From positions 3,379 through 67,378 of the forward strand of contig USGP01000005.1 of NCBI GenBank assembly GCA_900554315.1: a stretch of 64,000 nucleotides of DNA, given 5' to 3'. Within the stretch, counting starts at the first letter, position 1; every line of letters starts with the position of its first letter. Positions 25,423 through 33,888 of the stretch are shown here, in pieces. The stretch is from an uncultured Mycoplasmatota bacterium. Its GTDB lineage: Bacteria > Bacillota_I > Bacilli_A > RF39 > UBA660. Under the pieces are notes generated by a model, which was not told the origin of the DNA, made no database searches, and worked only from the letters and a program-made list of their open reading frames with translations. The position numbers and the translations under genes are program-made.

Positions 25423-26262
25423 ATGAAAGGACAGATTGTAAAAATTCATAGTGATTTACATTATGTACAAGCAGATAATCAGGTTTATCCTTGTAAATGT
25501 AGAGGTGTGTTTCGTAAAGAAAAAATTCTTCCTTTAGTTGGAGACTATGTAGAATTTGATGATAAGAAAAAAGTGATTGAAAAAATTTTACCAAGGAAAA
25601 ATGAATTTTATCGTCCTAAGGTTAGTAATATAGATCAAGCTTTTTTAATTACTAGTTTGGTCTCTCCTGATTTTTCTTTGAATTTATTAGACAAATTACT
25701 TGTTCTTATGGAGTTACATTCTGTTCGTCCTATTATATGTATTACAAAAAAAGATTTGGTTTCTAGTGATTTTTCAGAAATAAAAGAAATTTTATCTTAT
25801 TATGAAAGTATTGGATATCAAGTTGTTTATAATACAGATTTGGATATCATTAAAAAATTATTAAAAGATAAGACAAGTGTTTTTACAGGACAAACTGGTG
25901 CTGGTAAAAGTACTTTGTTAAATAAGTTGAATCCTAATTGGAATTTGGAAACTGGAGAGGTATCTATTGCTTTAGGACGTGGTAGACATACAACTAGAGT
26001 AGTTACTTTATATGAATTATTTGGTGGTAAAGTTATGGACACTCCTGGATTTTCAGCATTGGATTTCCATGGATATTCGAAAGAAGAGATTCGTGATGCT
26101 TTTGTAGAGTTCAAAAGATATCCATGTCCATTTAAGGATTGTTTGCATACGAAAGAAAAAGAATGTGAAGTAAAAAGAGCAGTTTCTTCTAATAATATAA
26201 TGAAGAGTAGATATCAAAATTATCTTAGTTTTATTGGAGAGGATGATTCTTATGAAAGTTAG
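25423..26262 (+). CDS. rsgA: Ribosome small-subunit GTPase A
   Basis: Circularly permuted GTPase of 279 residues that assists late 30S maturation (CpgA/YloQ). An OB domain (1-70) comes first. The permuted G motifs follow: ITKKDL (G4), GQTGAGKSTLLN (G1), RHTT (G2) and DTPGF (G3). The C-terminal zinc knuckle has the Cys/His set in CPFKDCLHTKEKEC. GGGGGATT precedes the start. The reading frame overlaps rpe by 11 bases. Its place after prkC is the same as in Bacillus. Confidence 0.95.
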   Translation: MKGQIVKIHSDLHYVQADNQVYPCKCRGVFRKEKILPLVGDYVEFDDKKKVIEKILPRKNEFYRPKVSNIDQAFLITSLVSPDFSLNLLDKLLVLMELHSVRPIICITKKDLVSSDFSEIKEILSYYESIGYQVVYNTDLDIIKKLLKDKTSVFTGQTGAGKSTLLNKLNPNWNLETGEVSIALGRGRHTTRVVTLYELFGGKVMDTPGFSALDFHGYSKEEIRDAFVEFKRYPCPFKDCLHTKEKECEVKRAVSSNNIMKSRYQNYLSFIGEDDSYES

Positions 26263-26878
26263 TGCTTCTTTTTTAAGTAGTTCTAATATTCCTGTTGATT
26301 TAAAACGATTAAATGAAACTGATGTTGATTATATTCATGTAGATGTTATGGATGGTAAGTTTGTCCCAAATAAGACAATGCCATTTAGTGAAATGAAAAA
26401 TATTTATAAATATACAGATAAACGATTAGATGTTCATTTAATGGTTGAAGATCCAAGTAAGTATATTCCTTTATATGCTGAATTAAATACTGAGTACATT
26501 ACATTTCATGTGGAAACTATAGATCATATTGAGGAAAATTTGGAATTAATAAAAAGTTTTGGTATTAAGTGTGGGTTAGCAATAAAACCTGATACTCCAG
26601 TAAAAAGCTTAGTCCCTTATTTACCTCTTTTGGATTTAATTTTAGTTATGAGTGTTGAGCCTGGTCAAGGTGGACAAGAATTTATTCCTTTGTCAGAAGC
26701 TAAAATTATGGAAGCAAGGGCATTAGTAGAATCTTACCATTCTAAGGCTTTGATTAATGTAGATGGCGGAGTTGATAATAAAACAAAGAAAATGTGTCAA
26801 GATTGTGATATATTGACATCTGGAAGTTATATTATAAAAGCAAAGTCTTTTCAAAATCAAATTGATAGTTTAAGATAA
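26252..26878 (+). CDS. rpe: Ribulose-phosphate 3-epimerase
   Basis: Interconverts ribulose 5-phosphate and xylulose 5-phosphate in the pentose phosphate pathway. The 208-residue TIM barrel has YIHVDVMDGKFVPN with the catalytic Asp and metal ligand, LDVHLMVEDP with the His, MSVEPGQGGQEF, and INVDGGVDNKT. GGAGAGGATGATT upstream selects the ATG at 26252, inside the end of rsgA; a further upstream ATG at 26234 would add six unlikely residues. Last Bacillus-type gene of this block. Confidence 0.95.
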   Translation: MKVSASFLSSSNIPVDLKRLNETDVDYIHVDVMDGKFVPNKTMPFSEMKNIYKYTDKRLDVHLMVEDPSKYIPLYAELNTEYITFHVETIDHIEENLELIKSFGIKCGLAIKPDTPVKSLVPYLPLLDLILVMSVEPGQGGQEFIPLSEAKIMEARALVESYHSKALINVDGGVDNKTKKMCQDCDILTSGSYIIKAKSFQNQIDSLR

Positions 26879-26898
26879 GAATAATTGGGGTGATAAAT

Positions 26899-28311
26899 AT
26901 GGATGAACAAAAGCCAGTTGTTAATACTGATAAAGATGTTGTTTCGTCAGAAGATGTTTTAGCAGTTATTAATGGTAATCAGGAGGTTTTACAACAACAG
27001 ATGGAGAAGGCTAAGGAGCTTTCTGCACAAGATGCTTCTATGAATTCTTTGTCTATTGATCAACAAAAGAGATTGATGGATGAGCAAAAGAAAAAAGCAG
27101 AAGAGGAAGCACGCTTGGCTGCTGAAAGACAGAAAGCTGCGGAAGAAGAGGCTTATCAAAAATTATCTCCTAAAGAGAGGAGAAAGTATGATAAAGAAAA
27201 AGCTAAAAGAGCAAAAGAAGAAGCAAAACGTCAAAAGCAATTAGCACGTAAAGCTGGAAAAAATGTTGCGGTTGTTGCTAGGCCTGAACCAGCTCCGGTA
27301 TCCACTTTGGCTACGACACCAGTCTCTAATAATATTACGGCAACAGCTGATGTAAGTGCTACTTCTCCTATGGCGTCTAATACCAATGCTTCTTCTACTA
27401 ATGTTGCAGAAACCCCTTTGACATCTATAGGAAATACTAATTCAAGTGTTGCAGTAACACAATCAAATCCTGTTCAATCTGCTGCACCAGTATCTAACAA
27501 TTCAACTCCAGTATCAACACCAACAGCTACCTCCGGTTCTGCACAACCAGTGGTATCAGCTCCTAATGCAGTTTCTTCTACAACATCAGGAACTTCTAAT
27601 TCTGGAGAAACTACACCAGTTGCTTCTAGTTCTCCAATAACTGCTGCAACTACTACAACTGTAGATAGTTCTGGTACTACTTCTGAAACTACTCCAGCAC
27701 CTGATACTACATCTACTGATACCAAAGAAGAAGGTAAAGGTGGAAAAAAGAGAAAGAAGAAAGAAAGTAATTTAAAATATTATTTAACTTTTATCTTTTT
27801 GGCTTTACTAATATGGATGATTGTTTTTTTACCGGATATTAGTAATTTTGTATCTAATTATTTACAGAAGAAACAACAAGAAGCTCAACCTGAAATTACT
27901 ACTGGTAAGTTAGTTTGCGAAATGAATACTAATGATGCTACATTAGATTATAATTATAAAGCTGTTTTTGATTTTGAGGATAGCTTAATGAAAAAATTAA
28001 CTTATACTACGACTGTGAAAGGTGATCCAAGTTTGGATGCCGTTGCTTTGTCGGGAATGGATTCATCTTGTAATCTATTACAAACACATGTTCTTAATAT
28101 GAATGGTGTTGAGGTTAATTGTGATTTACAAGAAGGTACTTTTGTTAATGAACAAATCTTAGATTATGAATTGATTAATCGTGAGGAGTTAACTACGGCT
28201 TATTTAGAAGCTGGTGGTACTTATCCAGATTATCAATATAATCAGTATATTGATGAAATAGAAAAGCAAATGAATGCAAGTAATTATACTTGTAAGAAAG
28301 AAAGTAGTTGA
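26899..28311 (+). CDS. Single-pass membrane protein with Thr/Ser/Pro-rich linker and exposed cysteine-containing domain (tandem copy 1)
   Basis: A 470-residue protein in four parts. Residues 1-130 are helical and rich in Glu/Lys/Ala/Arg, a likely coiled coil. About 130-275 is a low-complexity Ser/Thr/Ala/Pro/Val stretch. KKRKKKE leads into one membrane segment at about 288-308. The C-terminal 150 residues form a domain with four cysteines. The lack of a signal peptide and the basic stretch before the helix imply a cytoplasmic N-terminus and an outside C-terminus. The C-terminal domain recurs in the next gene (LVCxxxNT, GVEVNCDL, AGGTYPDY, NYTC). The pattern is like the YehR/DUF1307 lipoprotein domain, but that is a guess. 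It follows rpe by 20 bases. Confidence 0.55.
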   Translation: MDEQKPVVNTDKDVVSSEDVLAVINGNQEVLQQQMEKAKELSAQDASMNSLSIDQQKRLMDEQKKKAEEEARLAAERQKAAEEEAYQKLSPKERRKYDKEKAKRAKEEAKRQKQLARKAGKNVAVVARPEPAPVSTLATTPVSNNITATADVSATSPMASNTNASSTNVAETPLTSIGNTNSSVAVTQSNPVQSAAPVSNNSTPVSTPTATSGSAQPVVSAPNAVSSTTSGTSNSGETTPVASSSPITAATTTTVDSSGTTSETTPAPDTTSTDTKEEGKGGKKRKKKESNLKYYLTFIFLALLIWMIVFLPDISNFVSNYLQKKQQEAQPEITTGKLVCEMNTNDATLDYNYKAVFDFEDSLMKKLTYTTTVKGDPSLDAVALSGMDSSCNLLQTHVLNMNGVEVNCDLQEGTFVNEQILDYELINREELTTAYLEAGGTYPDYQYNQYIDEIEKQMNASNYTCKKESS

Positions 28312-28321
28312 GGTGATTAAA

Positions 28322-29275
28322 ATGAATTCAGAAAAAGATAATGTTGAATTATTAGGAAGTCCAACTACTACTAATGAGAATACTTCTTCAGTGGCAAATC
28401 CTTCTACTTCAACAGAAGTTTTAGGAGCACCAACAGGAGCTGGTACTAATCCTGTTGATTCTACTATCAATCAGACAGCTAGTACTTCTACAAATACAGT
28501 TTCTAATGAAGTGGCTAATTCTGCTGCGCCATCTCATATTTCACCGTTAGTTGCTAAACCTACTATTTCTGGTACGACAGCTAATTCTCCTAGAATTAAT
28601 CCTTCTGATACGATGGCAAGTTATACTTCTCATGCTCCACAGACTCCTTTGCATGTTGAAAAGACAAAAGATGAAATATCTAATAATGGTGGTAGTGTTG
28701 CTCCACCAATAAAGGTTGATGATTCTACTACACAACCTAAAGGTAAACCTTTGAATCCTATTGTTTTGATTATTGTTTTTGTTATTATTTTAGGTACAGT
28801 AATTTTACTTCCATATTCTAAGGATTTATTTGGCAATATATTTTCTAATGATACCGCTACAGATGAAGAAAAAGTAACAAATGGTTCATTAGTTTGTACG
28901 TTAGAGAATACAGATGATGATAATAATAGTTTCGAATATACAGAAACTTATACGTTTACTAATTCTGAAGTAGATACGTTAGAACATGAGGAGTTAATTC
29001 AAGGAGATGCTGATTTCTTGAATGAAAGAAATGATAGATGTCAATTATTAAAACAAAATGCATCTTCTATTGAAGGGGTAGAGATTAACTGTGATTTGAA
29101 TACTAGCAATATGGTAGAAACACAAAAGTTTAATTTGGCCCGAGTAGATTTTGACCAACTTTCTACTGCTTTTATGGAAGCAGGAGGAGTTTATCCAAAT
29201 GCTGAGGCTGGAGATTCTTATACTGAAGTTCAACATTCTATGGAAATAGCTGGATATACTTGCGAGGTAAAATAA
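28322..29275 (+). CDS. Single-pass membrane protein with exposed cysteine-containing domain (tandem copy 2)
   Basis: A 317-residue paralogue of the preceding gene product. It has a Ser/Thr/Asn/Pro-rich N-terminal half of about 135 residues without the coiled coil, one membrane segment at about 142-161 (PIVLIIVFVIILGTVILLP), and the same C-terminal domain with four cysteines (LVCTLENT, DRCQLL, GVEINCDL, GYTCEV). All four cysteines align with those of copy 1, which suggests two disulfides outside the cell. The start at 28322 has TTGAGGTGAT upstream; the open frame extends back into copy 1 without a site. Ten bases separate the two genes. The function is unknown. Confidence 0.55.
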   Translation: MNSEKDNVELLGSPTTTNENTSSVANPSTSTEVLGAPTGAGTNPVDSTINQTASTSTNTVSNEVANSAAPSHISPLVAKPTISGTTANSPRINPSDTMASYTSHAPQTPLHVEKTKDEISNNGGSVAPPIKVDDSTTQPKGKPLNPIVLIIVFVIILGTVILLPYSKDLFGNIFSNDTATDEEKVTNGSLVCTLENTDDDNNSFEYTETYTFTNSEVDTLEHEELIQGDADFLNERNDRCQLLKQNASSIEGVEINCDLNTSNMVETQKFNLARVDFDQLSTAFMEAGGVYPNAEAGDSYTEVQHSMEIAGYTCEVK

Positions 29276-29311
29276 TTTACTGAGTTTACATTTTTTACAA
29301 TTGGTAATTAT

Positions 29312-29350
29312 TGTCAATGTATTGTAAATTCTTTGTAAATATGATATATT
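29312..29350 (+). promoter_or_regulatory. Promoter with overlapping WalR-like TGTnAA repeats
   Basis: -35 TTGTAA (29322-29327), 17-base spacer, -10 TATATT (29345-29350). TGTAAA at 29323-29328 and TGTAAA at 29334-29339 are separated by exactly five bases, an exact match to the WalR (YycF) box TGTWAH-N5-TGTWAH. A third, imperfect unit TGTCAA lies at 29312-29317 in the same 11-base register. The boxes overlap the -35 and the spacer. Confidence 0.6.
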
Positions 29351-29372
29351 CATATTCACAAGGAGTTTTTTT

Positions 29373-30053
29373 ATGAAAAGATTTAGTTATATCCTGAGTT
29401 CTATTTTAATTATAGGGATAATTAGTTATTTTGTAGTTGATGGTATTCAAAGTATGAAGTTAACTACAATTTCTACAGATCTTGATGTTAAAAATATTAA
29501 TACTTCTGAGTTATTAGAATATGGTGATAGTCAAGATAAAGAGAAAAATGACAATGAAACAACAGATGAAGTAGAAGAAGATACAACTGAAGAAGAAAAT
29601 ATAGAAGAAGAAAAAAATGAAAAGACAAAAGCTGTAAAAGAAGAAACTACTGAGCCAGTAGAAACTAGTTCAGTTTCTAATGAACCAGTTATAGTGAATG
29701 ATGTTTTAGAAACACAGATTGGTAGTTTGAGTGGATATGGACCTGATTGTGCAGGTTGCAGTGGATATCTTGCTAGTGGAAGATATGTTGGTAATGGTAA
29801 TATTACTTACTATGATTCACAATATGGTAATGTACGTATTTTGTCGGGAGATAGTAGTTATCCTTTCGGAACAATCGTTAGAGTAAAAAATTCTAAGTTT
29901 AGTGAGTTTATTGGTATTGTTTTAGATAGAGGGGGAGCAGTAGGTTTTGGAAAAAGTCATTTGTTTGATTTGTTATTTGCAACCTCAGATGAGGCTCGTA
30001 CTAACGCTGTTTCTTATAATACAACTTTTGAAATTTTAAGATATGGATATTAG
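29373..30053 (+). CDS. Secreted or membrane-anchored 3D-domain protein
   Basis: A 226-residue protein with an N-terminal hydrophobic segment (about 5-27), a Glu/Thr/Lys-rich spacer (50-110) and a C-terminal 3D (double-psi beta-barrel) domain. In the domain the three signature Asp are seen in GIVLDRGGAVGFGKSHLFDLLF, preceded by GTIVRVKN. This architecture resembles YocH/YabE-type muralytic proteins that act on peptidoglycan. A CxxC pair (DCAGCSGY) just before the domain is unusual. AAGGAG at 29360-29365 sets the start. A WalR-like box overlaps its promoter, which fits a cell-wall enzyme. Lytic activity is inferred. Confidence 0.75.
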   Translation: MKRFSYILSSILIIGIISYFVVDGIQSMKLTTISTDLDVKNINTSELLEYGDSQDKEKNDNETTDEVEEDTTEEENIEEEKNEKTKAVKEETTEPVETSSVSNEPVIVNDVLETQIGSLSGYGPDCAGCSGYLASGRYVGNGNITYYDSQYGNVRILSGDSSYPFGTIVRVKNSKFSEFIGIVLDRGGAVGFGKSHLFDLLFATSDEARTNAVSYNTTFEILRYGY

Positions 30054-30076
30054 GAATAGTTTTATTCCTTTTTTTT
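30052..30076 (+). terminator. Rho-independent terminator after the 3D-domain gene
   Basis: AGGAAT (30052-30057) pairs with ATTCCT (30064-30069), followed by T. An extended -10 for tex, TGATAAAAT, follows at 30085-30093. Confidence 0.75.
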
Positions 30077-30123
30077 ATGTTTTATGATAAAATGGTTTTG
30101 CTATACAAGATGGAGGTATTTTG

Positions 30124-32280
30124 ATGAATGAATTTATTATTAAAGAAATAGCCAATAATTTAAATATTACGGATAAACAAGTAGAGGTTGTTTTGTCTAT
30201 GTTAGCTGAAGGAAATACTGTTCCTTTTATTGCTAGATATAGAAAAGAGGCAACTGGTGCTTTGGATGAAGAAACGATTCGTTCTATTAATGAAGTTTAT
30301 GAGTATCAAGTTAATTTGTTAAAACGTAAAGAAGATGTTATTCGTTTAATAGATGAGAAAGGAATGCTTACAGATGAATTAAAAAATTCTATTATGAATT
30401 GTACTAAATTAGTAGAAGTTGAAGATTTGTATCGTCCTTATAAAGAAAAGAAAAAGACAAAGGCAACAGAAGCAATAGCTTTAGGTCTAGAACCACTTGC
30501 TAAAATGATGATGAGTTTTCCAACAACTGGAAGTTTGGAAGAGATGACTAGTAAATTTGTAAAAGATAAAGTGAAAAATGTGGAAGAAGCTATTACTGGT
30601 GCTAAATACATTATTGCTGAATGGATTAGTGATAATGCTAGTTATCGTAAATGGATTCGTAGTTATTTTTACAAAAATGGAATTATTACATCTAAGATTA
30701 AGAAAAATGCAGAAGATGAGAATAAAGTGTATGAGATGTATTATGATTATAATGAACCAGTAAAATGGATTAAACCTCATCGTATTTTGGCTTTAAATCG
30801 TGGTGAAAAAGAAAAAGTATTAACAGTTTCTATTGATGTGGATAAAGATGGGATTCTTTCTTATTTGGAAAAGAAATTAATTAAAAATGAAAAGTCTTTT
30901 GTGGTAGATAGTATTAAAGAAGCCATTGAAGATTCTTATAAAAGATTAATTGCTCCTTCTATTGAAAGAGAAATTAGAGCAGAGCTTTCTGAAAAAGGTG
31001 AAGAAGCTGCTATTGATAATTTTGGTAAAAATTTAGAGGCTTTACTTTTAACTCCTCCTATGAAAGAACAAGTTGTACTTGCTTTTGATCCGGGTTTTGT
31101 TAATGGTTGTAAATTAGCTGTTGTAGATAAAAACGGTAAATATTTAGATTCTACAGTTATTAAACCATTTTTGAATAGTAATAGTGAGGATAGAATTCGT
31201 TTGTCTAAAGAGGTAGTTGTACAATTAATAAAAAAATATCATGTTGATATTATTGCTATTGGTAATGGTACAGCTTCTCGTGAGTCTGAGAAATTTTGTG
31301 CTGATATGATAAAAGAATACAATTTGGATTGTAAGTATGTTATTGTTTCTGAAGCAGGTGCTTCTATTTACAGTGCTTCTCCAATTGCGGCAGAAGAATT
31401 TCCTGATTTAGCAATTGAAAAACGTAGTGCTGTAAGTATTGGTCGTAGACTTCAAGATCCTCTTGCAGAACTTGTTAAAATACCACCAGAAGGAATTGGA
31501 GTAGGGCTTTACCAACATGATGTTAGTCAAAAGAAACTTTCTAGTTCTTTGGATTTTGTTGTAGAAAAGTGTGTTAATAGTGTAGGAGTTAATGTTAATA
31601 CTGCTTCTAGTTCTTTACTTAGTTATGTTTCTGGTCTTACAAAGAAAGCTTGCCAAAAATTAATTGAGTATCGTGAAAAGGTTGGTAAGATTGTTTCTCG
31701 TGATGAAATTAGAAAGAAAAAGTTACTTACGGACAAAGCTTATGAACAAGCTATTGGTTTCTTACGAATTTCTGATGGGGATAATGCTTTAGATAAAACA
31801 GCAATTCATCCAGAAAGTTATAGTATTGCGGAAGCACTACTTAAAGATTTGGGATTTACTATTAATGATATTGGTAGTCAAGAATTAATTGATGCTTTAA
31901 ATAAAATTGATGTAGGAGAATATCAAGAAAAGTTAAATACTGATCAATATACTTTAGAAGATGTTATTTTGTCTTTAAAGAAACCTAATTTAGACCCTAG
32001 AGATGAAATGCCACAACCATTACTTAGAAGTGATATTTTGGATATTAAAGATTTGACTGTAGGTATGAAGTTACAAGGAACGGTTCGTAATGTAGTTGAT
32101 TTTGGAGCATTTATTGATATTGGACTTCATAATGATGGACTCGCTCATATTTCTAAACTTACAGATAAATATATTAAACATCCTAGTGAAGTTGTTAGTG
32201 TTGGAGATATCGTAGATTGCTATGTAGATGATATTAATTTAGAAAAAGGAAAGGTTAGCTTGAGTTTACTACCTCGCTAA
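30124..32280 (+). CDS. tex: Tex-family RNA-binding transcription accessory protein
   Basis: A 718-residue protein of normal length. It has the helical Tex N-terminal region with IARYRKEATGALDEE, a YqgF-like RNase H fold (about 325-450, beginning AFDPGFVNGCKLAVVD), helix-hairpin-helix segments (VGVNVNTASSSLLSYVSGL) and a C-terminal S1 domain (GTVRNVVDFGAFIDIG ... GLAHISKL). Tex binds nucleic acids and affects expression of virulence or stress genes in several bacteria. TGGAGG at 30111-30116 fits the ATG at 30124 better than the in-frame TTG at 30121. Monocistronic. Confidence 0.95.
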   Translation: MNEFIIKEIANNLNITDKQVEVVLSMLAEGNTVPFIARYRKEATGALDEETIRSINEVYEYQVNLLKRKEDVIRLIDEKGMLTDELKNSIMNCTKLVEVEDLYRPYKEKKKTKATEAIALGLEPLAKMMMSFPTTGSLEEMTSKFVKDKVKNVEEAITGAKYIIAEWISDNASYRKWIRSYFYKNGIITSKIKKNAEDENKVYEMYYDYNEPVKWIKPHRILALNRGEKEKVLTVSIDVDKDGILSYLEKKLIKNEKSFVVDSIKEAIEDSYKRLIAPSIEREIRAELSEKGEEAAIDNFGKNLEALLLTPPMKEQVVLAFDPGFVNGCKLAVVDKNGKYLDSTVIKPFLNSNSEDRIRLSKEVVVQLIKKYHVDIIAIGNGTASRESEKFCADMIKEYNLDCKYVIVSEAGASIYSASPIAAEEFPDLAIEKRSAVSIGRRLQDPLAELVKIPPEGIGVGLYQHDVSQKKLSSSLDFVVEKCVNSVGVNVNTASSSLLSYVSGLTKKACQKLIEYREKVGKIVSRDEIRKKKLLTDKAYEQAIGFLRISDGDNALDKTAIHPESYSIAEALLKDLGFTINDIGSQELIDALNKIDVGEYQEKLNTDQYTLEDVILSLKKPNLDPRDEMPQPLLRSDILDIKDLTVGMKLQGTVRNVVDFGAFIDIGLHNDGLAHISKLTDKYIKHPSEVVSVGDIVDCYVDDINLEKGKVSLSLLPR

Positions 32281-32305
32281 TCTTTTTTTGTATACTAAAT
32301 GATTC

Positions 32306-32335
32306 TTGATTAAATTATGTAAAATAGGGTATAAT
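32306..32335 (+). promoter_or_regulatory. Promoter of the first two surface-protein genes
   Basis: TTGATT (32306-32311), 18-base spacer, TATAAT (32330-32335), 28 bases before the ATG at 32364. Confidence 0.6.
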
Positions 32336-32363
32336 TATAAGTAATAATAGAGGAGTTGTTACT

Positions 32364-33878
32364 ATGAAGAAGCGGTATTTTTTTATTGCTCTAGCTATTA
32401 TAGCTTTAACTGTTTCTGGAATATTGGTAATTAATAAAGAGAGTTATGCGGATAAAAGTTATCAGAGTGATTTATGTCCAACTCAATTACATGTAACCTT
32501 TGGAAATAAAGAAGATTCTTTCATTAATAGTGAAAAAAATAAAATTACAATACCATCTCTAATTTATCATGATGCCAATAATAATCGTATCTTTGCTGGA
32601 GATTTAAGATATTTATATTATTATAAATATTATGATGATCAACATAATGTTTATTATGATGCTAACTGTGAAGACACATATATGTTTAATAATTCAAGGA
32701 AACAGTCTATTTTGATGGGATATTTGATTAATACAGTTGATTTTTCTTCTTTTGAAGGAGAAAATGATTATTATAAGCAAATTTTAATTTTATGGGCAAT
32801 GGATCGTTTGGCTGGATTTGATGATGATATAAATTATATATATAGTAATGGTGATGTTTATGAGGCACCTGTAGATTCAACTTATGATGATAAGTATAAT
32901 AGTTTTGGTTTTAAAAATGAATGGAAATATGTTAATAACTTATCTGCTGGAGATAAAAAATTACTAAAAACTTCTTTTGTAGGAGAAAAAATGTTGCAAT
33001 ATCTTCATACTTGGGATGAATATGTAAGTTGGTATTTAAATGATGCGAGTGTTGAATTGGATGCTATTAATCTAGATGATATCAGTTATCATGTAACGAA
33101 TGATTATGTAGAGACAGGGTTAATCATTCCTACTAGTACAGGTAAAATCTATTCTGATAAATTTAGCGGTTATACAGTGAATGTTCAAAGTCCGATGGTT
33201 GTTGTGGATAAGAATGGAAAAGAAAAAAATGAATTTAAATCTGGAGAAGGTTTTAGGGTTAGAGTTCCTATTTCTGAGATTATAGGTAATAGTTTAGATT
33301 ATTCTATTAATATATCTGCAAATTTTTCTTTTCCTACAGTGACCATTTATAATTCTCGTGGAGTAGCATGCAGATATGAATTTCCTTCTCAACAAGTCCA
33401 AGCTTTATATCAACAATTGTCAACATCGGCCTATATTTCTACATGTAATTCTATTGAAACTTTAAATGATACGCTGTTATTTCAATTTAGTCAAAGGATT
33501 GGGACTTTAAATGTTAAAGTAATCGACTCTTCTACTGGTAATAATTTAAGTAAAGCAGAAGTAACTGTTTATGATTTGAAGGGTAACGAAGTATATAAAT
33601 ATGAAACTACTGATAAAGAATTAAATATTACCTTACCAGTAGGTGAATATATCGTTAAACAAACAGTAACCCCCCCAAATTATGAAGCACAAACGATTCA
33701 AATGAGAGTAGATGTTACAGAAGAAGGCATAGCTAATGCTGTTTTGGAAAATGCTCCTCTTGTTAATGTTCCGAATACGGCTATGACAACAGGTGTTTAT
33801 GTTATCATTGGTGGTTTACTTGCAATAGCTGGTGGTATGATTGTTGGAATTACATTTAAAAAAAGAAAATCTATTTAG
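32364..33878 (+). CDS. Wall-anchored surface protein, CnaB-like domain (paralogue A)
   Basis: A 504-residue exported protein. The signal peptide ends in NKESYA at residue 29. A large domain (about 30-220) has the family signature YYKQILILWAMDRLAGFDDD. A second region (about 230-360) carries FSGYTVNVQSPMVVVDKNG and FRVRVPISEI. A CnaB/prealbumin-like domain (379-462) ends in VLENAPL. The sorting signal is NVPNTAM at 468-474, followed by a membrane helix and a KKRK tail. Cys38 and Cys361 are conserved in all four paralogues; this copy has two extra cysteines. In the CnaB domain the usual isopeptide Lys and Glu are Val and Gln. A run of seven C at 33670-33676 lies in this domain. Likely an adhesin; the function is inferred. 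Confidence 0.65.
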   Translation: MKKRYFFIALAIIALTVSGILVINKESYADKSYQSDLCPTQLHVTFGNKEDSFINSEKNKITIPSLIYHDANNNRIFAGDLRYLYYYKYYDDQHNVYYDANCEDTYMFNNSRKQSILMGYLINTVDFSSFEGENDYYKQILILWAMDRLAGFDDDINYIYSNGDVYEAPVDSTYDDKYNSFGFKNEWKYVNNLSAGDKKLLKTSFVGEKMLQYLHTWDEYVSWYLNDASVELDAINLDDISYHVTNDYVETGLIIPTSTGKIYSDKFSGYTVNVQSPMVVVDKNGKEKNEFKSGEGFRVRVPISEIIGNSLDYSINISANFSFPTVTIYNSRGVACRYEFPSQQVQALYQQLSTSAYISTCNSIETLNDTLLFQFSQRIGTLNVKVIDSSTGNNLSKAEVTVYDLKGNEVYKYETTDKELNITLPVGEYIVKQTVTPPNYEAQTIQMRVDVTEEGIANAVLENAPLVNVPNTAMTTGVYVIIGGLLAIAGGMIVGITFKKRKSI

Positions 33879-33888
33879 GGGGTGAACT

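Noticed and set aside
27474..27725. Reverse-strand ORF rich in Val/Gly/Glu opposite the Thr/Ser/Pro linker
   Set aside because: It is the mirror of a low-complexity repeat on the forward strand and has no ribosome binding site.
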